Both the position numbers and the translations under genes were made by a program. This document shows positions 23,786 to 31,960 of a DNA stretch of 64,000 nucleotides, piece by piece. Numbering within the stretch: position 1 is the first letter of the stretch; each line of letters starts with the position of its first letter. The notes beneath the pieces are model-generated. The model ran no database searches. It had not been told where the DNA came from and was given only the letters and a program-made list of their open reading frames with translations. Source of the stretch: Bradyrhizobium macuxiense. Lineage in GTDB: Bacteria; Pseudomonadota; Alphaproteobacteria; Rhizobiales; Xanthobacteraceae. The stretch is from assembly GCF_001542415.1 (NCBI RefSeq), contig NZ_LNCU01000115.1, forward strand, positions 104,124-168,123, in the 5' to 3' direction.

Positions 23786-24912
23786 TGTTGTGACTTTATC
23801 CTTTCAAGCCGCGCCGCGATTTCCTTTTCGCGGTGCAAGCGATCGAGTTCGTCAAGCTCCTTGTCGCCGAGCACGCTTGCTGCGGGAACGCCGGTCACCC
23901 GTGCGATCGCCGCCATGGCGCGCTCAGCACTCAATGCATTGGTCGCTGTGGGAGCCCGGCTGGTTTCCTGCTGGGTCTCCCGGATCAGACTTTGTTCGAG
24001 ATCGGTTAATCGAGCCTCTGCCTCGCGCCGCGCGCCGAGCATGGCCTGCAGGGCTTTGGTCTGCTCGTCGATTTCGAGCTCGATGAAATCCATCGCGCGT
24101 TCCAGCGCGATCATCTGGGACTCCAGATCAATTTGCCGTGCGACGCCCGCGCGCGCGAGGTCTTCGCGATTTTCCGCAATTGCGAGGCGAATCTTTTCGG
24201 TAAGATTTGCCGTCTCGGTATCCAGTTCGTCACGCCGCTTCTTCAAGCGAAACTCTTCGGCGCGTGATTTGCCGAGTGCATAACGCGCTTCGTCGGCGCC
24301 CGCATCGATCTCGCGGATGGCCTGTTTGACCAGCGCGACCTTGTTGGCGTTCTCGGCGTTGTCGATGGTCTGGCTCGCGATGGCGGCAAGAAGCCGGCCC
24401 ATGCGCGCAAGGATGCCTTCGTGAAGCATGGTCTTCTCCTCCGGTTGTGCAGATTTGGATTTGACGGCGATGTGGATTTCGTAGCCGCGTCCATCCGAGA
24501 CCAGATGCGCCGGGAAGGGGCTTTCCCAGCCCGAGACATATCCCGGCACCTCGAACGGCACCAAGACGCGTCCGCTGAGAGTGCTAATGGTCAGTGAAGT
24601 TGGACCCTTGATCGCGAACAACTTGTCGTCGAGCGGTATCCTGCGGATCGTCGCGTCGGTGGCATAGTTGGCGCGGTCGCGCAGGCCGAGCGTCACCAGG
24701 CGCGCGGGCAGGCCGGTCTCCTTGCGAATCCTCTCGTAGGCCTGGGCGTGCAGCGAGACGAGGTTGGCACCAACAGGGGCGACTTCGGCGAGGATCGCCA
24801 TCATGCGGTCGTAGGCGGCAAACGTCGCCTCGATCGCCTCGATGCCCGATGGATCGGGGGCGAGGGCATAGCGCAGCGTTGCGGTCGGCGTTTCGACAGG
24901 CAACTTGATCAT
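23782..24912 (-). CDS. Fusion of a TnpB (IS605 OrfB) N-terminal-like domain with a PspA/IM30-like coiled coil
   Basis: From the ATG at 24912 the product is 376 aa. Residues 8-155 resemble the N-terminal domain of TnpB/IS605 OrfB transposases: ALAPDPSGIEAIEATFAAYD, then LHAQAYERIRKETGLPARLV, then DDKLFAIKGPTSLTISTLS with GRVLVPFEVPGY. The RuvC nuclease and zinc ribbon of TnpB are absent. Residues 162-376 form a mostly coiled-coil protein of PspA/IM30 type (ARMGRLLAAIASQTIDNAEN, KQAIREIDAGADEARYALG). PspA proteins guard the inner membrane. The frame runs through both parts without a stop. The ATG at residue 162 has its own strong Shine-Dalgarno site. An upstream in-frame GTG at 24930 lies inside a palindrome and is less likely. 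It is first in the operon with the YqiJ-like and flotillin genes. The domain call is from motif reading only. Confidence 0.75.
   Translation of the reverse strand: MIKLPVETPTATLRYALAPDPSGIEAIEATFAAYDRMMAILAEVAPVGANLVSLHAQAYERIRKETGLPARLVTLGLRDRANYATDATIRRIPLDDKLFAIKGPTSLTISTLSGRVLVPFEVPGYVSGWESPFPAHLVSDGRGYEIHIAVKSKSAQPEEKTMLHEGILARMGRLLAAIASQTIDNAENANKVALVKQAIREIDAGADEARYALGKSRAEEFRLKKRRDELDTETANLTEKIRLAIAENREDLARAGVARQIDLESQMIALERAMDFIELEIDEQTKALQAMLGARREAEARLTDLEQSLIRETQQETSRAPTATNALSAERAMAAIARVTGVPAASVLGDKELDELDRLHREKEIAARLERIKSQQ
24427..24442 (-). promoter_or_regulatory. Strong internal ribosome binding site and ATG inside the fusion gene
   Basis: On the minus strand GGAGGAG (24442-24436) is followed after 6 bases by ATG (24429-24427), in frame with the fusion ORF. 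Initiation here would give a free 215-aa PspA-like protein, about the normal PspA length, besides the 376-aa fusion. Confidence 0.65.
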
Positions 24913-24921
24913 GCATTCAAC

Positions 24922-24946
24922 GTAAAGCACTTCCTCAGTGCTTTAC
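24922..24946. promoter_or_regulatory. Perfect 9-bp palindrome before the fusion gene
   Basis: GTAAAGCAC, 7-bp spacer, GTGCTTTAC. The palindrome ends 10 bp upstream of the ATG at 24912 and lies in the divergent gap with mntH. It could be a repressor or activator site for the membrane-stress operon, or a 5' UTR hairpin. I do not recognise the cognate regulator. Confidence 0.55.
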
Positions 24947-24988
24947 AAGCGGCGTAGCTGGTATCATTTTCGTGAGCCTAGATGCAGT

Positions 24989-25003
24989 TGCAAATGAGTT
25001 GCA
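24989..25003. promoter_or_regulatory. Mur/Fur-type operator upstream of mntH
   Basis: TGCAA-ATGAG-TTGCA, a perfect 5-5-5 inverted repeat, lies 31 bp before the mntH start. Alphaproteobacterial Mur/Fur sites share the TGCAA..TTGCA pattern, and in Bradyrhizobium japonicum mntH is known to be controlled by Mur in response to manganese. Confidence 0.6.
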
Positions 25004-25033
25004 TTAACGACTCGGATCGGCCATCTTGTCAGC

Positions 25034-26404
25034 ATGGATGCCCGAACGCCCCAAGCGACTGCCGCTTCTCTCCCCGACGCCCTGCCGGGCGCTGCCGGTT
25101 GGCGCCGCGATGCCGGTCATGCGCGGAGCCTGCCGGAGGTGAATTCGACGGTCGCCGTGCCGACGGGCGGACTGTGGTTCCGGCGCCTCATCGCCTTTGC
25201 CGGTCCGGGCTATCTGGTGTCGGTCGGCTATATGGACCCCGGCAATTGGGCCACCGACCTCGCTGGCGGGTCCAAGTTCGGTTACACGCTGTTGTCGGTC
25301 ATCCTGCTCTCGAACCTGATGGCGATCCTGCTGCAGGCGCTTTCGGCGCGGCTTGGCATCGCCACCGACCGCGATCTGGCCCAAGCCTGCCGCGCGACCT
25401 ATTCGCGGCCGGTGAATTTCCTGCTTTGGCTCGCCTGCGAGGCCGCGATCATCGCCTGCGACCTTGCCGAGGTGATCGGCACCGCGATCGCGCTCAAGCT
25501 GCTGTTCGGCATCCCCTTGGTCGGCGGTGCGCTGCTTGCGGCGCTGGATGCCTTCCTGCTGCTGCTCCTGATGAACCGCGGCTTCCGCTTCCTCGAGGCT
25601 TTCGTGGTGGCGCTTCTGATCGTCATCGCGGTCTGCTTCGCGGTCCAGATCGCCGCCGCCGCACCGCCGATCGCCGGTGTGATCGGCGGCTTCATGCCGT
25701 CGCGCGAGATCGTCACCAATCCCGAGATGCTCTACATCGCGATCGGCATCATCGGCGCCACCGTGATGCCGCATAATCTCTACCTGCATTCCTCGATCGT
25801 GCAGACCCGCGCCTATCCGCGTACCGAGGAGGGCCGGCGCGACGCGATCAAATGGGCGACGACGGATTCCACCATCGCCCTGATGCTGGCGCTGTTCGTC
25901 AATGCCGCGATCCTGGTGCTGGCGGCCGCGACCTTCCACAAAAGCGGCCATTCCGACGTCGCCGAGATCGATCAGGCCTTCGAGCTGCTGTCGCCGCTGC
26001 TTGGCCTCGGCATCGCCTCGACGCTGTTTGCGGTGGCGCTGCTCGCATCCGGCCTCAACTCGACCGTGACGGCGACGCTGGCGGGCCAGATCGTGATGCA
26101 GGGCTTTCTCGACCTGCGGCTGCCCGACTGGGCGCAGCGGCTGGTGACGCGCGGCATCGCGATCATCCCCGTCGTCGTGGTCGCCGCGCTCTATGGCGAC
26201 AGCGGCACGGCGCAGCTCCTGGTGTTCAGCCAGGTCGGGCTGTCGATGCAGTTGCCGTTCGCTGTGATCCCGCTGGTGCGCTTCGTGTCCGACAAGCGCA
26301 AGATGGGCACCTTCGCGATTTCCGTCCCGGTTGCGATCGCGGCGTGGATCGTCGCCGGCCTGATCGTGATCCTGAACGTCAAGCTGTTGATCGATACGTT
26401 CTGA
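25034..26404 (+). CDS. mntH: Nramp family divalent metal transporter (manganese uptake)
   Basis: A proton-coupled Mn(II)/Fe(II) importer in the inner membrane. The 456-aa product has about eleven membrane segments. The two metal-site helices are intact: YMDPGNWATD in TM1 (Asp and Asn ligands of the DPGN motif) and ATVMPHNLYLHSS in TM6 (MPH motif). An N-terminal soluble tail of about 45 residues precedes TM1. The predicted Mur-type operator upstream fits manganese control. It is divergent from the PspA/flotillin operon and convergent with bpt, 11 bp away. Confidence 0.95.
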   Translation: MDARTPQATAASLPDALPGAAGWRRDAGHARSLPEVNSTVAVPTGGLWFRRLIAFAGPGYLVSVGYMDPGNWATDLAGGSKFGYTLLSVILLSNLMAILLQALSARLGIATDRDLAQACRATYSRPVNFLLWLACEAAIIACDLAEVIGTAIALKLLFGIPLVGGALLAALDAFLLLLLMNRGFRFLEAFVVALLIVIAVCFAVQIAAAAPPIAGVIGGFMPSREIVTNPEMLYIAIGIIGATVMPHNLYLHSSIVQTRAYPRTEEGRRDAIKWATTDSTIALMLALFVNAAILVLAAATFHKSGHSDVAEIDQAFELLSPLLGLGIASTLFAVALLASGLNSTVTATLAGQIVMQGFLDLRLPDWAQRLVTRGIAIIPVVVVAALYGDSGTAQLLVFSQVGLSMQLPFAVIPLVRFVSDKRKMGTFAISVPVAIAAWIVAGLIVILNVKLLIDTF

Positions 26405-26415
26405 GGCTGACGCGC

Positions 26416-27192
26416 TCAGTCCTGCGGCTCCGACAGCGCCTCGCCGGTGGCGTCGACGCGCAGCCAGCCGCTGGGCGCGAGCCGCTGCTGGGGCAGGAAG
26501 CGGCTCTTGTAGTCCATCTTCCGGGAGCCCTCGATCCAGTAGCCGAGATAGACGTAGGGCAGGCCCTGCCGGCGGGCACGAGCGATATGGTCGAGGATCA
26601 TGAAGGTGCCGAGCGAGCGGCTTTCCTGCGACGGCTCGAAGAACGAATACACCATCGACAGCCCGTCGCTGAGCACATCCGTCAGCGCCACCGCCATCAG
26701 CTCGTCGCCGCGGCCGGTGATGGCGCTGTCGACGTTGCGCTTGCGGTATTCGATGATCCGGGTCTCGACATGGCTGTCCTCGACCATCATCGCGTAGTCC
26801 AGCACCGTCATGTCGGCCATGCCGCCGTTGCGGTGGCGGCGGTCGAGATAGGCGCGGAAGACCGAATATTGCTCGGAGGTCGGCACCGCAGTGCGCTGTT
26901 CGCCGATCACGTCGGCGTTGCGGGCCAGGATCTTGCGGAAGTTGCGGGACGGGCGGAATTCATTTGCGATCACCCGGACCGAGACGCAGGCCCGGCATTG
27001 GTCGCAGGCCGGGCGGTAGGCGATCGACTGGCTGCGGCGGAAGCCGCCATGGGTCAGCAAGTCGTTGAGATCGCCCGCTTTGTCGCCCACTAGATGCGTG
27101 AACACCTTGCGCTCATGCCGACCCGGCAGATAGGGGCAGGGCGAGGGCGCGGTCAGATAGAACTGCGGGGTATCACGCGAGTGCTGGGTCAC
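26416..27192 (-). CDS. bpt: Aspartate/glutamate leucyltransferase (Bpt)
   Basis: Transfers leucine from Leu-tRNA to proteins with N-terminal Asp or Glu, marking them for ClpS/ClpAP degradation by the N-end rule. The 258-aa protein has the N-terminal arginyltransferase-type domain with its cysteine motifs (PCPYLPGRHERKVF and YRPACDQCRACVSVRV). The C-terminal GNAT-like domain includes DHIARARRQGLPYVYLGYWI and KMDYKSRFLP. Length is normal for bacterial Bpt. Confidence 0.94.
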   Translation of the reverse strand: MTQHSRDTPQFYLTAPSPCPYLPGRHERKVFTHLVGDKAGDLNDLLTHGGFRRSQSIAYRPACDQCRACVSVRVIANEFRPSRNFRKILARNADVIGEQRTAVPTSEQYSVFRAYLDRRHRNGGMADMTVLDYAMMVEDSHVETRIIEYRKRNVDSAITGRGDELMAVALTDVLSDGLSMVYSFFEPSQESRSLGTFMILDHIARARRQGLPYVYLGYWIEGSRKMDYKSRFLPQQRLAPSGWLRVDATGEALSEPQD

Positions 27193-27277
27193 GTCGGATC
27201 GTCAGGCTCCACAAACAAACAGGCAGCCGAGTTAGCATCGCCCTCCAGAAGCTAACGGTCAATTGGTTTAGGCGGGC

Positions 27278-27817
27278 CTAATAGGCCCGCGCAGCCGGGG
27301 TCACCTGGGTCCGAACCGAGCTGTTGATAATGACGGTTCCCAGGATGACATCGTGCAACAGCCGCCGGCGGCCGTTGAACAGGCCGACCAGCAGGACCAG
27401 CGGCGACAGGAACGACACCGTCGCCCAGAACAGGACCGCATGGATGGCGCCGAGCACGAAATAGCCGGGGGCGCCGTACCAGGTGCGCAGTTCCAGATCC
27501 ACCATGCGCATGCCAATGGTGGCCGAGTGGACCCCGCCGATCGAGGCGCCGTAATAGACGATCGCCCAGATGATCGAGGCCGGCGACACCAGCCAGAACA
27601 GCGCCCAGCCAAGGCCGAGCGTGACCACGCCGAACAGGGCGATGAAGATCACCGCCAGGATGATCGGCACCGACAGCACCACGAGGTCGATCAGGAACGC
27701 GAACACGCGTCGCGTCAGCACGCCGCGGAACAGTTCCGGCTGCGCCCAGGGATCGAACGCATGCGGCGGAACGCCGCCGTCGTTGCGCCAGGCGCCGCCG
27801 TCATTGCTGTAGGACAT
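27278..27817 (-). CDS. RDD family membrane protein
   Basis: A 179-aa inner-membrane protein with the RDD-type opening RRVFAFLIDLVVLSVPIILA (Arg and Asp in helix 1), two further hydrophobic segments and the loop SATIGMRMVDLELRT common in this family. Some RDD proteins have been linked to sodium-proton exchange, but most are uncharacterised. The start at 27817 (MSYSNDGGAW) is preferred over an upstream in-frame ATG because the family begins near this point. Confidence 0.85.
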   Translation of the reverse strand: MSYSNDGGAWRNDGGVPPHAFDPWAQPELFRGVLTRRVFAFLIDLVVLSVPIILAVIFIALFGVVTLGLGWALFWLVSPASIIWAIVYYGASIGGVHSATIGMRMVDLELRTWYGAPGYFVLGAIHAVLFWATVSFLSPLVLLVGLFNGRRRLLHDVILGTVIINSSVRTQVTPAARAY

Positions 27818-27971
27818 GACCAACCTCCGATGAAAAGTCCCGCGCAGGACATGGGAGCCGGCGACGCGGCTGCAAGCCCGCGCTGACATTAACAAGCCGA
27901 AATATTCAGGCGATTCGGCGGCTGGGCGGTCGTTGCAACGAGGCGGTCTTTCAACGGGCGGTGACCGTCCG

Positions 27972-29036
27972 TCAGCGCTCCGCCCTGATCTGCTCGGCGG
28001 CCTGCGGTGCGAAATAGGTCAGGATGCCGTCTGCGCCGGCGCGCTTGAAGCCGACCAGACTCTCCATCATCGCGCGCTCGCCGTCGATCCAGCCATTGGC
28101 CGCGGCGCCTGCGATCATCGCGTACTCGCCAGACACCTGGTACACGAAGGTCGGCATCGCGAACGTGTCCTTCACGCGACGGACGATGTCGAGATAGGGC
28201 ATGCCTGGCTTCACCATGATCATGTCGGCTCCTTCGGCGATGTCGAGCTCGACCTCGCGCAACGCCTCGTTGGTATTGCCGCAGTCCATTTGATAGGTGC
28301 GCTTGTCGCCGATCAGCGTCTTGGCCGATCCGATCGCGTCGCGGAACGGGCCGTAGAAGGCGGAAGCGTATTTCGCCGCGTACGACATGATCTGCACGTC
28401 GCCGAAGCCGTTGTCGTCGAGCGCATCGCGGATCGCGCCGACGCGGCCGTCCATCATGTCGGACGGCGCGATCACGTCGCAGCCGGCCTCCGCCTGGGTC
28501 AGCGCCTGCTTCACCAGCACCGCGACCGTCTCGTCGTTGAGGATCCTGCCGTCGGCGATCAGCCCGTCATGGCCGTGGCTGGTGAAGGGATCGAGCGCGA
28601 CGTCGCAGAGCACGCCGATATCGGGAAACTCCTTCTTGATCGCGCGCACCGCTTGGCAGACGAGGTTGTCGGAATTGAGCGCCTCCGAGCCCTGCTCGTC
28701 GCGCAGGGACGGCTCGGTGAAGGGGAATAGCGCGATGCATGGGATGTTGAGCTTGGCGGCGCGTTCGGCGTCGCGGACGATCTGATCGACCGTGAGCCGA
28801 TCGACGCCGGGCATCGAGGCCACCGGCGTGCGCGTGTTGCGGCCGTCCACCACGAACATCGGCCAGATCAGATCGTCGGTCGTCAGCACGTGCTCGCGCA
28901 CCAGCCGCCGGGCCCATTCCGACTTGCGGTTGCGGCGCGGGCGGATTGTGAGGTCGAGCGACGGCGAGGCGAGGGCGTCGGTCTGTTGCCGCGGCTCGTC
29001 GCGCAGTTCGATCGGGCGCCCGAATTTGATCGCCAT
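27972..29036 (-). CDS. hemB: Porphobilinogen synthase (delta-aminolevulinic acid dehydratase)
   Basis: Condenses two 5-aminolevulinate molecules to porphobilinogen in heme synthesis. The 354-aa TIM-barrel has the two active-site lysines in MSYAAKYASAFYGPFRDA and MIMVKPGMPYLD. The metal-binding segment reads CDVALDPFTSHGHDG, with Asp where zinc enzymes have Cys. This marks the Mg-dependent type described in Bradyrhizobium, which suits heme demand in nodules. It is divergent from the DUF6163-like gene. Confidence 0.96.
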   Translation of the reverse strand: MAIKFGRPIELRDEPRQQTDALASPSLDLTIRPRRNRKSEWARRLVREHVLTTDDLIWPMFVVDGRNTRTPVASMPGVDRLTVDQIVRDAERAAKLNIPCIALFPFTEPSLRDEQGSEALNSDNLVCQAVRAIKKEFPDIGVLCDVALDPFTSHGHDGLIADGRILNDETVAVLVKQALTQAEAGCDVIAPSDMMDGRVGAIRDALDDNGFGDVQIMSYAAKYASAFYGPFRDAIGSAKTLIGDKRTYQMDCGNTNEALREVELDIAEGADMIMVKPGMPYLDIVRRVKDTFAMPTFVYQVSGEYAMIAGAAANGWIDGERAMMESLVGFKRAGADGILTYFAPQAAEQIRAER

Positions 29037-29224
29037 GTCTGTCTCTCCTAACGGCCGGCTGGTTCCGGATCTGATATAATTCCGGTTCTAGCATCTTTCA
29101 GGGGGCATCGTCATTGCACCCTGATGCGCCCTTGATTTGCCGCAACGGCAATTGATTTTGCAGCCCCGGCGGGCCAAGACTGCCGTCATGAACCCCTGTT
29201 TGCAGCCCTTGCGCGGCGATTCGC

Positions 29225-29686
29225 ATGTCTGACACCTCTGCGCGCGACCAGGCGCGGGACAATGCCATCACGGCCAGTGCGATGTCGTCTGACCGTATCC
29301 AGCCGGATGAGAATGCGTGGACGCGGCGGCTCGTCATTTTCCTGCGCATCATGGCGGTCGTGTCGATTGCCAAGGGTCTCTATCACTGGGCCCAGGTGAC
29401 CGGCTTCGTCGGCGGTGAGGAGGAGGCCTTCGAGAACCAGTCGATGGCCTGGCAGACCGCCACCATCTATTTCGCCGTGATCGAGCTCGTCGCCGCCGTC
29501 GGCCTCTGGCTTGCGACGCCCTGGGGTGCCGTGGTGTGGCTGACCGCCGTGGTGTCGATGGCGGTCATCGAGCTGATGTTTCCCGCCATCTATGGCGGCA
29601 GCCTGATGGTGGTCGGGTTCGAGGCGGTGATGCTCGCCGCCTATCTCGCGCTTGCCTGGATGGCGGCGCGCGAACGGCCGCCGTAG
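29225..29686 (+). CDS. DUF6163-like small membrane protein
   Basis: A 153-aa protein with a hydrophilic N-terminus of about 35 residues and four membrane helices (about 36-56, 78-97, 101-120, 124-146). Proteins of this kind lie between hemB and the ldtR regulator in several Rhizobiales, so the context supports the family name, which I give from memory. Function unknown. Confidence 0.75.
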   Translation: MSDTSARDQARDNAITASAMSSDRIQPDENAWTRRLVIFLRIMAVVSIAKGLYHWAQVTGFVGGEEEAFENQSMAWQTATIYFAVIELVAAVGLWLATPWGAVVWLTAVVSMAVIELMFPAIYGGSLMVVGFEAVMLAAYLALAWMAARERPP

Positions 29687-30346
29687 CGCGCCTGACTGTG
29701 GCCGTGCTGCGACAGCACGCTGAATCCGGCCGGGCGCCTCCGAACTTAATGGCGCTGATGCGCGCAATGAGAAGACAGGATCAGTGGGTCTGCTAGGTGA
29801 GGCGCACAGGCCGCGCACCTACCGAGACACCCCATCCAGGAGCGCGCGTCTGCGGGATCGCCGTCGGGATCGATTACCGGATCTCGGCATATATGCCAGT
29901 TGGCTTTGCGCTGGCCGACGGCGGGACCCGATTTTTGCGAGCGAGCGAAGCCGGCAGAGGCGCGGTGTGCGCCGCCGCTACGCGCATCGCGTGCAGGAGG
30001 TCTCACGCGAGACGATAAAATTTTCAAAGAATTTTCCGGTAACCGTTCGGTGACCGTAAAGGGTTCCCTCACACCTGTTACATCACCGTTTCGAATTCAA
30101 GCGAAGCTGTTTCCGAATGCGACAGGGGAGGCAGACGAAGCGTGAACAAGGGCTCCGCACCGTCAATGAAGAGTTGCGAAAAGCCCTTGATCTAAGGGCT
30201 TAATCCGCGATTCACTGTCTTAAATTCATGATCTCTTTATTGTCTTATTTAAGCTGATCTTCAAACGGCCCCCCTAAGTTGCACCTATCAGGCGGGACAC
30301 AAGTTTCGTCGAATAAGTCGATAAAAACGACAACAGGGGAAGTGTC
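29687..30346. other. Long intergenic region upstream of ldtR
   Basis: This 660-bp stretch has only short overlapping ORFs without ribosome binding sites. From about 30010 it becomes AT-rich. A perfect hairpin, AAGCCCTT-gatcta-AGGGCTT, lies at 30181-30201, and a T/A-rich stretch at 30220-30255 may hold the ldtR promoter. A long 5' leader for ldtR is possible. No known RNA was recognised. Confidence 0.45.
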
Positions 30347-30865
30347 ATGATGAAAGCCGTTGCGACAACGGCGGTGGAAACCGCTGATCGCGCTGCCGGT
30401 CAATCTCCGGTGCAGCCGCTCTATCTCGAAGCGTTGACTTTGGTGGAGCGGCTGCATCGCCGGCTGCTCGACGTCATCAAGGACGAGTTCGATCGCCGCG
30501 GCCGCGCCGACATCAACTCGGTGCAGGCACTGCTCCTGTACAACATCGGCGACAAGGAGCTGACCGCCGGCGAGCTGCGCACCCGCGGCTACTATCTCGG
30601 CTCCAACGTCTCCTATAATCTGAAGAAGCTCGTCGAGCTCGGCTTCCTCGATCACCAGCGGTCCCGCGTCGATCGCCGCTCGGTCCGCATCCGCCTGACC
30701 GCGCAGGGCCAGGAAGTCCGCCGCATCGTCGACGCGCTCTATCAGAAGCACGTCAAGACGGTCGAGCAGGTCGGCGGCATCTCGAACGAGGAGTTCGCGA
30801 GCCTCAACAAGTCGCTGCACCGCCTCGAGCGGTTCTGGACCGACCAGATCCTCTATCGTCTCTGA
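30347..30865 (+). CDS. ldtR: MarR-type transcriptional regulator LdtR
   Basis: A 172-aa winged-helix regulator. The DNA-binding part lies at about residues 45-120 (INSVQALLLYNIGDKELTAG, then TRGYYLGSNVSYNLKKLVEL and the wing HQRSRVDRRSVRIRLTAQG). LdtR proteins of Rhizobiales are known to control L,D-transpeptidase genes and cell-envelope stress tolerance. Location after the DUF6163-like gene agrees with that lineage. No transpeptidase gene is in the window. A second ATG at 30350 is equally possible as the start. Confidence 0.85.
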   Translation: MMKAVATTAVETADRAAGQSPVQPLYLEALTLVERLHRRLLDVIKDEFDRRGRADINSVQALLLYNIGDKELTAGELRTRGYYLGSNVSYNLKKLVELGFLDHQRSRVDRRSVRIRLTAQGQEVRRIVDALYQKHVKTVEQVGGISNEEFASLNKSLHRLERFWTDQILYRL

Positions 30866-31054
30866 GCACTTCCTTCTCCGCCTGACGGTCAAGCCGGCCG
30901 ATCCAGAAGACCGGCAGCCATCCCCCAGACGACGCATCGGTCATGCCCGGCCGGTGCGTTTTCGTCATGCTGCACCTGCGAAAAAAGATTTCCCTAGCCA
31001 GGAACCAAGGCTCTCCCTGCGGCTTATCTCCCGACGCAATGGAGCCGCGGGGCG

Positions 31055-31285
31055 ATGGTTGTCGAGCGCGAGATGCAGGTCTTGAATGTCGAGGTCGTCG
31101 GTGACGCCTACGCTATCGCCTCGAACTATTTGCGCAAATCCGGCGCCATTCCCGACACATTCGTTACCAACGAGCGCCTGCTCGGAATCATCGTGAAGCT
31201 GTTCCAGCGCGGTGAGATGAACAGAATTCGCCTCGCCAACAAGGCGATCGCACAATTCGAGGCCGAGACGCTGGTCGTTGCTTGA
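31055..31285 (+). CDS. Small conserved-type protein of unknown function
   Basis: A 76-aa ORF with good coding character (GDAYAIASNYLRKSGAIPDT, then EMNRIRLANKAIAQFEAE). An ATG at 31073 is an alternative start. No membrane segment or signal peptide. The second small ORF begins 20 bp after its stop, so they may form an operon. Confidence 0.6.
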   Translation: MVVEREMQVLNVEVVGDAYAIASNYLRKSGAIPDTFVTNERLLGIIVKLFQRGEMNRIRLANKAIAQFEAETLVVA

Positions 31286-31305
31286 GCGTTAACCCGGAGA
31301 CATCA

Positions 31306-31527
31306 ATGGAAGCCGCTATCGATCGCATCATGCTGACCTATGACCTGCTGCTCAATCGCACGGCAGCGGCGAGCGACGAAGCGCGCGCCAAGGTGACGGA
31401 ATATCTGCGGACCCTGGTCGAGGCGGGCGAAACCGACACCCATCGGTTAGCCGTGTGCGGCCTGACCTATCTGCGCCAGCTCGACGGCAGCACCGATCAC
31501 GTGAAGGCGGGATATACCGGGCTGTAG
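31306..31527 (+). CDS. Small protein of unknown function
   Basis: A 73-aa ORF. The ATG at 31306 has a GGAGA site 5 bases upstream, which decides the start over an in-frame TTG at 31282. The sequence is helical and polar (AIDRIMLTYDLLLNRTAAAS, then KVTEYLRTLVEAGE). Probably cotranscribed with the preceding 76-aa ORF. Function unknown. Confidence 0.6.
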   Translation: MEAAIDRIMLTYDLLLNRTAAASDEARAKVTEYLRTLVEAGETDTHRLAVCGLTYLRQLDGSTDHVKAGYTGL

Positions 31528-31555
31528 CGAACGGCGGCGTTTCTCTCGGCTGACC

Positions 31556-31668
31556 CGTCAGCCTGAGGTGCGAGCCTTGCGGCGCTGGGCGAGCCTCGAA
31601 GGATCCACGGCCGAGCTACCACAGGGGGCCGCGCATCCTTCGAGACGCGCGCAAGAGCGCGCTCCTCC
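31556..31668. repeat. Intergenic repeat, cctgaggtgcgag family
   Basis: Contains cctgaggtgcgagcc and the inverted pair cctcgaaggat/atccttcgag. It belongs to the same family as the element at 46281-46396. It lies in the 433-bp gap between convergent genes, which has no credible ORF. Confidence 0.7.
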
Positions 31669-31729
31669 AGCGACAAAGCGAAGCCTTTGCGCTGGGATAA
31701 CGGAGTTAGTTTCCGATTCGATTGTCAGA

Positions 31730-31856
31730 CAGCCTGGCTGCGCTGTCATCACCCGCGCATGCGCGAAGGCAGGTGACCCAGTATCCCAGAGACGGATGTG
31801 AGTGAACCGATGGGCCGCGGCGTACTGGATCGCCCGGTCGAGCCGCGCGATCACAG
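31730..31856. repeat. Second intergenic repeat, gtactggatcgcccggtc family
   Basis: A region with inverted parts (cagtatcccagagacggatg and the later gcggcgtactggatcgcccg) of a type scattered through Bradyrhizobium intergenic DNA. Adjacent to the previous repeat; together they make up most of the gap 31528-31960. Confidence 0.55.
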
Positions 31857-31960
31857 ATGTGAATGAGGATACAGCTTCGCATTGGTCCCGTCCGGAAGTT
31901 GGTTGGAATTGAGGGTGGCGCCGGTCGGGCAACTCAGTGATCCAGGTTATGAGGAACTCA

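Noticed and set aside
21584..24283. 899-aa plus-strand frame opposite the flotillin operon
   Set aside because: It spans three tightly linked minus-strand genes with clear families and has no domain of its own.
23782..24912. An intact IS200/IS605 insertion sequence
   Set aside because: Only a TnpB N-terminal-like domain is present; no RuvC domain, no TnpA, and no element ends were seen. It is treated as a domesticated domain instead.
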